Assembly: GCA_002633005.1 (NCBI GenBank)
Contig: NMRA01000172.1
Span: 617,871 to 681,870, forward strand
DNA length: 64,000 nucleotides
Reading direction: 5' to 3'
Source of the DNA: Phoronis australis
Lineage: Eukaryota; Phoronida; Phoronidae
Shown here: in pieces, positions 48,263 through 55,619 of the stretch
Position numbering within the stretch: the stretch's first letter is position 1
Layout: each line of letters opens with the position of its first letter
Made by a program: the position numbers and the translations under genes
Notes under the pieces: generated by a model
The model's input: the letters and a program-made list of their open reading frames with translations, nothing else
The model's database searches: none
Told to the model about the DNA's origin: nothing

Positions 48263-48323
48263 CGCCTTCTTGGAGAAGCGCAGATCTGTCTCACTGGCTA
48301 TCCTGATTTTACACCGCATCTAA
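48008..48323 (+). pseudogene. Second ORF of the THAP/TTAA element (frameshifted)
   Basis: From ATG 48008 the protein starts MAIFNPDLDECSSGEDFTGR. After a one-base frame change near 48085 it continues FEPEYTEQEILERCRERAQT and then GLWKRLTLAFADTKFRKRNA with FLEKRRSVSLAILILHRI to a stop at 48321-48323. The left duplicate (from 47046) carries the same change and is cut at the N. The relic at 5749-5590 preserves the same start and acidic block. No family is assigned. The frame converges on the THAP-like ORF, so the two were probably transcribed towards each other. Confidence 0.55.
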
Positions 48324-48598
48324 ACTGAAGAGGTGTGCTTACGACATTTTTAGGGCTGGGAAAAAGATCTGGCGAAAACTTCCAACACCCACAGGGCCAA
48401 ACAGAAGCCTGACGAACGAGTACGTTATCAAGCAGGTTATATAAAAAGTTATGTTCTCATGCCTTGAATTAATTGTAATTGTTTATGTTCTCAAGGCCAA
48501 TTACAATTCTCCATAATAAAAAAACTGATCAACAACTGATCCACGTTTCTTTAACTCCTGCCTGCTGAACGTAAAGAAACTACGGACAGCGTTTAATA

Positions 48599-48877
48599 TC
48601 AGCCTCTCAGTCTCTTTTTCTGCACTGGTATGAGCTGTTTGGTGAGCCGGCATTCGTCAGTGAAATCACTATCGACGAAATGCTGGCCAGAGGCACGGAG
48701 ATGTTTCACGGCCTCATATTTGGTATTGACGGCGTACTTTCCATTCTTCACTGCATCGAGCAACTTCCGAAGCATTACGGGCTCTCGAGAAAAACCAAAA
48801 AACGATATACCCGCTTTCGTTGCAGCTTCATAGTTCGCACAAGCGGGAACGATACACCACACCATAGCGGCACTCAC
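48599..48877 (-). CDS. THAP-domain-like ORF of the TTAA element (degenerate)
   Basis: A 92-codon minus-strand frame starts MSAAMVWCIVPACANYEAAT and continues GISFFGFSREPVMLRKLLDA, KYEAVKHLRASGQHFVDSDF and DECRLTKQL. This follows the THAP zinc-finger layout: C-x4-C near the start, then about 50 residues, then a HF..(S)DF box. The third zinc ligand is Ser rather than Cys (S-G-Q-H), and the usual Trp is replaced. THAP domains bind DNA in P-element- and Kolobok-type transposases. No catalytic domain follows the stop at 48599, so it is a fragment, or a first exon whose continuation is lost. Confidence 0.6.
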   Translation of the reverse strand: MSAAMVWCIVPACANYEAATKAGISFFGFSREPVMLRKLLDAVKNGKYAVNTKYEAVKHLRASGQHFVDSDFTDECRLTKQLIPVQKKRLRG

Positions 48878-49049
48878 AATGGAGAAGAACCACTGACGTC
48901 GGTGCCTCGTTTTTCACCTTTCTCACAAGTTAACGCGACAGCTTTCGGCGAGGTAAAATCGACCGTATACGAGGTGATGTGGATATAGGCAGATTAAGAC
49001 AGTAAAAAGACTCATTAAATCAGGTGGCATTTTCCTATAAGGAGACGTC

Positions 49050-49730
49050 ATTCCATTTACAAACGGATTTGACATCTTTTGCGCTACCTTGTGGCCATTT
49101 CTTATTTTGAGTCGTTTTCTGGCCTCCACTTCTCTATCTACTAAACCGCAGATGTTTTCTTGATGAGGAGGCCACGAATGACGAGGAATTTCGAAAGGGT
49201 TCGACTACTTTGTATCCCCCTAGTTTCGATTTTGTGTTTTTTGCGTTTCTGGTCGAATCTCCTTAACACTTTGAGGGAGCTTTGTGAAATTTGAGTCATG
49301 TTAAACTGATCTGAATAAAGCTCTGCACCGTAGTGGCAAAGTTTTTTTACGTTTGGTCTACATTTTCGTAGTCCGTGATGGATTTTCATGAAATTCAACA
49401 GTTTCTATTAAGCAGAAGACAACGCCCCATTTTGGACGGACGCGACGTTTTCTAAGCCATCTGTTGGTACATTTCTGACCTTCTTTCTGCCCGCCAAACT
49501 TTCCATCTTTGTACATTAATTGGACTTCTGGTACCGTTAGATACTGTTCTGCAGTAAAATTTCAGGATGCAGCGATACATGTATGTGCGAAAATGCGATA
49601 AACTATTTACTCCAACTACCTAACAGAAATTTGCAGGTAAAGGCTTTCTAATAGATGAGAATGAACAAACACCTTTTGTGTAGATTTGAAATGTAAAAAA
49701 ATAGTGATCTTGATACACGGAGTGTGTGTT
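49050..49730. other. No gene recognised
   Basis: Short frames only, including an 85-codon minus-strand frame (49398-49141) without a recognisable domain. Confidence 0.4.
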
Positions 49731-49734
49731 ATCG

Positions 49735-50075
49735 TAAACAAAAGATATCGGAACAAATTTTTACGATTGTTGTTACTAAAGAAAGTGGACTCTGGAAAAT
49801 AACAATGTTCATGAGGAAAGCGACTAAGGAACATCTTTTCCATAGTTGCCAACATTCGAGAATGATAAAAACAGGAAAACCGGATTGAAAAACGGGACTT
49901 CCACATACTAAACGGGCTATTTGGGTCTATGTCATAACGCAGGTGTGAAATGTTCGCTGCAACACACAAAGACGTACCGACAACAAGAGAGATAATACAC
50001 CCATAAGCGCACAGCAAATGCGGGTGCTTCAAAATTACGGTTGATTAAAAACCCATTAAACGTCCCGTTTTACTG
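49735..50075 (+). repeat. Dispersed repeat X, copy 2
   Basis: Matches 29335-29725 in the same orientation (AAAGTGGACTCTGGAAAATA, AACACACAAAGACGTACCGA, AACGTCCCGTTTTACTGG). It ends just before the foldback element at 50111. Confidence 0.65.
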
Positions 50076-50110
50076 GTGTGCAAAAATAGTGTTATGTTGT
50101 TAGTATATAT

Positions 50111-50874
50111 AGATTATTACATGGCGAAGTCGTTAACCCCCGTTATCTAGAGCCCGAGTGGATTTTGGAGAATTATCGCCCGAGGGGCGTCAGCCCCGAG
50201 GGTGATAATTCTCCAAAATCCACAAGGGCTCTAGATAAGGGGGATAACGGCTGAGAACATGTAATAATCTATTTATACCACATACTACACGAGAAACATT
50301 GCAATGAATCGATTTACCTTTTCTGACTCTCCACGGCTTTGTAACTACTTTCTATGTCAGAGGCCCGGGGTCGGAGGTCGTGACCTTTTAAGAAAAGCCG
50401 GGCTTTTTTGTCAAATAATGCTTTTACTCAAAAAACCAATTGAAAACTTGAATATAATAGAAATAAACTGAATTCATAAATTAAGGTTTACCAACTATTA
50501 TAGCTTAAAACACGTTTTTTTTCACGCTAAGCTTCGACCGGGAAATTATCGTCTGCTAAAGTAGGTTAACAATGGTAACTGAATATAATTCTCAAGTCAA
50601 AGATCCTGACGACACGATAACCGCATTCAAACTGGAGATCGGTGATTTACAAGTAAGAGGACATGAGGTAAATCGATTCATTGCAATGTTTCTCGTTTAG
50701 TATGTGGTATAAATAGATTATTACATGTTCTCAGCCGTTATCCCCCTTATCTAGAGCCCTCGTGGATTTTGGAGAATTATCACCCTCGGGGCTAACGCCC
50801 CTCGGGCGATAATTCACCAAAATCCACTCGGGCTCTAGATAACGGGGGATAACGACTTCGCCATGTAATAATCT
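50111..50874. mobile_element. Nested palindromic foldback element
   Basis: The left 160 bp (50111-50270) form a hairpin by themselves: AGATTATTACATGGCGAAGT pairs with ...CATGTAATAATCT around the centre GGGGCGTCAGCCCC. The right 160 bp (50715-50874) are the inverse of the left and equally palindromic. Inside them, 50271-50318 and 50667-50714 are further inverted arms (ATTGCAATGAATCGATTTAC). The total is a 764-bp foldback with arms of about 208 bp and a loop of about 350 bp. It has no ORF, so it would depend on another element's proteins. Confidence 0.85.
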
Positions 50875-50878
50875 ATAT

Positions 50879-50995
50879 TTATTACATGGCGAAGTCGTTA
50901 TCCCCCGTTATCTAAAGCCCGAGTGGATTTTGGAGAATTATCGCCCGACACGATACCCGCATTCAAACTGGAGATCGGTGTAAGAGGACATGAGA
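50879..50995 (+). repeat. Internally deleted derivative of the foldback element
   Basis: TATTACATGGCGAAGTCGTT to AGAATTATCGCCCG repeats the left half-hairpin. It then jumps to ACACGATACCCGCATTCAAA, which matches the loop near 50613, and ends near GGACATGAG. The junction falls near 50946. It abuts the complete element. Confidence 0.75.
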
Positions 50996-51129
50996 GAAAA
51001 TTTTCACTGAATTAAGATATCATTTTTGTGGAAATAATGTGTCTTATTTTTCGTAGTGTATAAGTACAGTACAATGCGGTTTGTTGAACGTGCGATTATT
51101 TAAGTATTCTATTTTCACTCTTGATGACG

Positions 51130-51205
51130 TCAGTCGCTGTGTGGTGTAGTGGTTAAAGTCGGCGATCAGCAATACCAAGGTCACGGGTTCGACTCCGTCT
51201 TCGGT
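51130..51205 (+). ncRNA. tRNA-derived SINE-like head (box A and box B)
   Basis: TGGTGTAGTGG at 51142-51152 is a good box A and GGTTCGACTCC at 51186-51196 a good box B, with spacing near that of a tRNA. A short T-arm-like stem ACGG/CCGT surrounds the box B loop. No acceptor stem or clean anticodon arm forms, so it is tRNA-derived rather than a tRNA gene. Confidence 0.55.
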
Positions 51206-51218
51206 TTCCCGCCAAATC

Positions 51219-51240
51219 GTTATCTCACTAGTGAGATAAC
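51219..51240. repeat. Perfect 22-bp palindrome
   Basis: GTTATCTCAC followed by its mirror TAGTGAGATAAC is self-complementary over 22 bases. It lies 13 bp after the tRNA-like head and may be the start of the SINE body or an inverted-repeat mini-element. Confidence 0.85.
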
Positions 51241-51244
51241 TTTA

Positions 51245-53475
51245 TGGGTTATTACACGGTTTTATCTGCCTTTTGATGCTAATATTGTGGTATAAATGAT
51301 AATATTTCAGTGTCGCCGTGTGTTAAGCAGCGGAATGTTTTGTGTGGCGGTATGGGGGAAACTAAAATTCAAATAGTGGAATAGTTCACCACGACCGGAA
51401 CGGTTGGCAAGTACAATATACGCTGTCGGCAACAAGTATTGGATTGGATTTCTACAAGGCAAACTTTTCATTTTTTAAAAATTGTTGCACGAGTATAGGT
51501 AAATACTGCATATAACAGTGATTGCGCAGAAATCGAATTAACAACAAATTATTTGGGCAACAGTTAAACACTGCACTAATGAATTATACTAGAAACAATT
51601 GAAAACAACAAGAATTTATATCAACACAAACACACACTTAGCTACGCAAATATGAGTGGTTTTTAGGAAACTACCTAAAAACCTGTTACTAGGGCCTAAA
51701 CTTTTCATTCACAGAACAAACACTCAGAAACCAAAAGTCACTTCTTTCTGTGAAATACTGTAATATGATTTTAACACCGAAACATGTCTTGTTAAAAAAC
51801 TTCTACTGTGTAGTTGGATAGTTTGTCGAAAGTGCGTATAAAGAACATGGTCAATCTACTGGTCTGGTTTGTTGATTAATTTTGCCGAGAAAGCGCTGGT
51901 TGTCTAGAATCTAGCGCAAGAGTCTCGCTTAATGAACAAAAATGTCAAAATGAAAATGAAGCAATGATATTAGGCTTGGTTTGATAACAACACGCGATCA
52001 AACCTCAGTCGAGCAGACTGCCGGAAATTAAGTCAGTGCTGATTGAGCTCTGATAAAAACTGTGAAAAAATGACTCAAAATCCGTAGATTTACGATCTTT
52101 AGGTGCAGCTGCCTGGCCACCTGTTGATTCACATGACGTAGTGAGTAGGGAACAAGAAGATCCCGAAGTAATTAAGTGATAAAAGACCTTAGTCTTCTTA
52201 AGTTATTCACACGCTTCGTGATCAATGATAAAACCGGGATTTGGGTCAGATGAGGATTTTTACACTATGACAAGATTAAATAAAAGGGATCATCAAGAAA
52301 TCATCGATTTGAAGAGACTGGTTTGATTGAGCTGGGTGACACTATAGGTAAGTCAGATAAAATTGTCAAAGAAATAATGTTGTAGTCGATGTGTTTGATA
52401 TCATTCCCGCACAATGAAAAACCGGGTGACTCGGATGCGGCTTTTGTGAAAGTTGGCCAGAAACTAGAAATTTAAATGGCCATGGGTTACGAGAACATCT
52501 GTCGCTACCAGGCAATGAAAATCTAACGAGAAAACGGATTGATCTAAGCGTTCGAGGTTGTCGCCTGGGTGAGCAGCTCACTGGTCCGACGGTGCACTAG
52601 TCCGAAAGTCTACTAATAAAGCGGAACTGAGCGACAAAGCATTAACATTCTACGAAACTGATACACTGTAGCAAATATAGGTCTGCATTTGATTCAAACA
52701 GGTTTTCGGAATATTGGGATGTAGCCATTCAAAGCATGAGTTTAAATTAAGTCCAATTTCGCGCGCAGACAATCCGAGTGATGTGTATTAGTACCAGTCG
52801 GCCGGAGTATAATGCACTTGATTTTCTTAAAGATCTAGCGAACGAGAATTTCTAATTGGTCTGTTCTTTCGGTTGCAATAGAAGAAATCGTTCTATATCG
52901 CAAATTAAAAATGTGTGAATTAATTAAAAACACTTTTCCATCTTCCCAAAATATTCATATTGCCTATTACTAGTTACAAACCTTTGTTCTATTGTTCTAA
53001 AACATGTGAATGTATAACGTCACAATCATGCCCGACAGGACGTCCGACATGTTTTATGATCGTTATCAATATTGATTGTGACACACTTACAATAATTGAA
53101 GAGCCACTTACGTCAGATTTAGTATTATACATTGTAAAGACAATTTTCACCAAAATTTGCATCTTAAGTTGTTCAAAAATCACATTATATCGTTAATCTG
53201 TTAACAAATGTGACTTCTGTTGTTACTATTAAGTGTCTTGTTGGCGAGTCTGACGTAAAACAAATTACAGTGAATTGTGTACGTTTTGTCCCGACCACCT
53301 TGCTGTGACACCTTGCGGAAAAATGCTGAGCAGAACGTAAATATGTTAGGTTCGGAAATAATGCATTTAATTTAATTTGTGTTTAAAAATGGGATTTCAC
53401 AGAAGAAAGTGTTAAATAAATGCGTATTCATCACACTGAATATTTAAAATGTGAAGAAGTACTAAGGGATTATTA
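51245..53475. other. No gene recognised
   Basis: AT-rich and apparently unique. Frames at 52581-52366 and 52960-53196 have no domain. Confidence 0.45.
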
Positions 53476-53479
53476 TTAT

Positions 53480-53880
53480 AAGTGACTTATTTTTATTTAA
53501 ATGGCATAGGCAAAAAGTGAGATCCCCTTCTTAAAATAGCGGGCCCTGCCAGCAGGCGGCCGAAGAGCGGGGCCCCTATATTGATATGGGCGGCCCTGCC
53601 TGAAGGCCCCGGAAAGCGGTGCCTGCAATATCAATATAGGGGGTCCCACCGGAAGGCAGCCGATGAGGGGGCCCCACTATATTAGTATAGGTGCCCCCAC
53701 TTTTGAGGCCCGAAATTCAATTTTTGCCTATGTCATTTTAATAAGAATAAGTNTATAGGGGGTCCCACCGGAAGGCAGCCGATGAGGGGGCCCTACTATA
53801 TTAGTATAGGTGCCCCCACTTTTGAGGCCTGAAATTCAATTTTTGCCTATGTCATTTTAATAAGAATAAGTCATTTTAAA
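53480..53880. repeat. Inverted-repeat mini-element with GC-rich 50-bp tandem core
   Basis: The arms are ATGGCATAGGCAAAAA near 53500 and TTTTTGCCTATGTCATTTT at 53720 and again at 53840. Between them are about three 50-bp GC-rich units built as GGxCCxxCCxGxAGGCxGCCG...TATATTxATATGG (starting about 53541, 53591, 53641). A single N at 53753 separates two 118-bp copies of the right part that differ at only two bases (53635-53752 and 53754-53871). Confidence 0.75.
53753..53753. other. Single N at a self-repeating junction
   Basis: The 118 bases before the N (from TATAGGGGGTCCCACC) recur immediately after it. The pattern is the same as at 47300. Confidence 0.95.
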
Positions 53881-53949
53881 AAAGCTGATTACTGATATTT
53901 GACGTCACGGTGACGGTAAAATGTGACCCCTCCTAAGGTCACCTTAAGA

Positions 53950-54280
53950 TGTTTCGAGTTATTGATTTATTTATTTATTAGTGTAATATGTACAATCAGG
54001 GTAGCCCCATCAGTCCACACTGCTTTCCATGGGGGCTCTCAGTAAAAACATAATGGCAGTAAGACAAACTAACAGAATTACAAAATGAAAGAATCTGACA
54101 ACATTTAAATAATCAGTAAAGAATGAGAAATTAACATGGAAAGACCGATGAAACAAAATAAAAAAATAAAATATGATAAATAGAAGAAAAAGAGAGTAAG
54201 ACAAGATGATTAACTAACATATAAATATAAATATAAAAAATTACAAAACAAATGAATAATTAATAAAAGTAAGACATAAC

Positions 54281-54312
<32 letters not shown>

Positions 54313-54990
54313 GCATGTATACACATACACACATGCATCAATACATGCATACATAAACATACATACATAAATATATAAATACACACACATACATAAATAC
54401 GTCACATGAATACACAATTGCATAACACACACATAAACATATACACAAATGAATAAAAAATAGTCTGATATGGGGATACTGGGAACGTAAGTGTGCTAAA
54501 CAGAACATATCTACGTGAAGTTAAATCGATTTCTTACAATTATTTTAAAAGTTATTAAGGATGGTGCAGATTTGGCATCTGCAGGGAGAGTGTTCCATAA
54601 ATAGGGCCCGCTGATTATTTCCCAGTTTCGTTTCTGGGTTTCGGAAGATTGAAGTTGGATGATAATGAGGACATAGTATTGTGGCGATTAGTAGTCATCT
54701 TAAACTTAGCACTTAATTATGTTGGGACAAAACGTTCAAAGCATTTGTAGATACAAGAGGAAGGTAGGAATTTATGTCTTGTGTGTTTTTTCATTATCCC
54801 AGTCTTCGTATGAAGGTTTTCAATGTTAATCTCCAACACCATCTCCCAGAATAATCCGGGAAGCCCTATTTTGGATAACCTGGATGGTTTTCATATCCTT
54901 GTCTGATGCACCGGTCCACACCGGGAGGCAATAATCTAGGTGAGATTGAATGATAGCATTGAAAGGGTTTTCAGTGTTACTCTTTACTAT
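53950..54990 (-). mobile_element. CR1/Jockey-like LINE 3' fragment
   Basis: Minus-strand reading around 54960-54845 gives NAIIQSHLDYCLPVWTGASD and then KTIQVIQNRASRIILG. This is the thumb-region signature (l..s.i.p.ldYc..vW...s......l...QnraaR.i) of CR1/Jockey/RTE-type ORF2. The minus-strand 3' end, TACACTAATAAATAAATAAA near 53985-53960, is a typical LINE tail. Low-complexity AC/AT repeats at 54270-54450 interrupt the 3' region. Confidence 0.75.
54278..54450. repeat. (AT)n followed by CATA/CACA-rich low-complexity tract
   Basis: About 14 AT units at 54280-54306, followed by ACACATAC-type words to about 54450. Open frames here are artefacts of the repeat. Confidence 0.9.
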
Positions 54991-54994
54991 TTAT

Positions 54995-55540
54995 GACAAT
55001 CGTTTACAAGTAATTCTAACAAAGAACTCTTCAGTTACGGTGAGCCTTAACCTAAGGTGGCTCTGAGTTAGTCACTCCAGGTCTCACCTTGCTCTTTGCT
55101 TAGATTACTGATACATTCATGCTTGGAAACAACCGACATGTCGTTAGTGTTCTGGACCAAGCTTCACACTGCAAAATTAAGAAGTCAGTTTGGAGATATT
55201 GGGTCAAAATAGTCAATATGAGGATAATGGTTAAGTGGACGTGTAATGGATTCAACCGACGCCCATTACGTCCATTTCATCAAAGTTGATAAAATCGGAA
55301 TTCATAGCCATTAGTATATATGGATGTAGTTCGAAAATGGACATTAGAATAAAGCATGAAATAATTGGTCAAAAAAGACCCAATTTGTCAAACAGCCATA
55401 ACGGGTTAGAATGTACTAATGGCTCAAACTAGATACAATGGTTTAACATGGACTTGTAGGTAATGGATGACAATGGACGTAATGGGTGAAAATCTACATA
55501 TTGTCAGAACAGACGTTGGCCTATTTATTCCATACGCACA
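54995..55540. other. No gene recognised; upstream of the receptor
   Basis: Probably intron or 5' flank of the plus-strand receptor. No TATA-type promoter was convincing. Confidence 0.4.
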
Positions 55541-55563
55541 CTGCTTTTTAATTTTTCTTACAG
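55541..55563 (+). promoter_or_regulatory. 3' splice acceptor upstream of receptor paralogue B
   Basis: CTGCTTTTTAATTTTTCTTA followed by CAG|GG is a strong pyrimidine tract and AG. The following 56 bases align with the exon leader of the minus-strand paralogue, and ATG follows at 55620. It implies an upstream 5' exon. Confidence 0.65.
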
Positions 55564-55619
55564 GGATAGGAGACAAGACGAAGACTAACTGCACGCAGTT
55601 TACAGAAAACCTAGTCGAG

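Larger units (their letters stand above)
46064..49040. mobile_element. THAP/TTAA (Kolobok-like) DNA transposon, interior duplicated by assembly
   Basis: The left end is TTAA then AGGAGAATGCCACTCC (46064-46083); the right end is GGTGGCATTTTCCT then ATAA (49023-49040). Terminal inverted repeats read AGGA(G/A)AATGCCAC. A THAP-like ORF lies near the right end on the minus strand and a convergent second ORF on the plus strand. Bases 46396-47299 and 47301-48262 are near-copies separated by one N, so the true element is probably about 2 kb. It is related to the truncated copy at 5184-5915. The Kolobok assignment follows from TTAA, AGG ends and THAP, and is an inference. Confidence 0.65.

Noticed and set aside
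46907-48319. Minus-strand frames of 76-135 codons over the duplicated segment
   Set aside because: They are antisense to the plus-strand frame whose protein is conserved with the 5.7-kb copy.
54241-54432. Tyr/Cys/Met-rich minus-strand frame
   Set aside because: It translates the AT/AC low-complexity tract.
55467-55619. Extended N-terminus of the receptor starting at ATG 55467
   Set aside because: A strong splice acceptor at 55563, shared with the paralogue, lies inside this extension, and the paralogue has an in-frame stop upstream of the equivalent of 55620.
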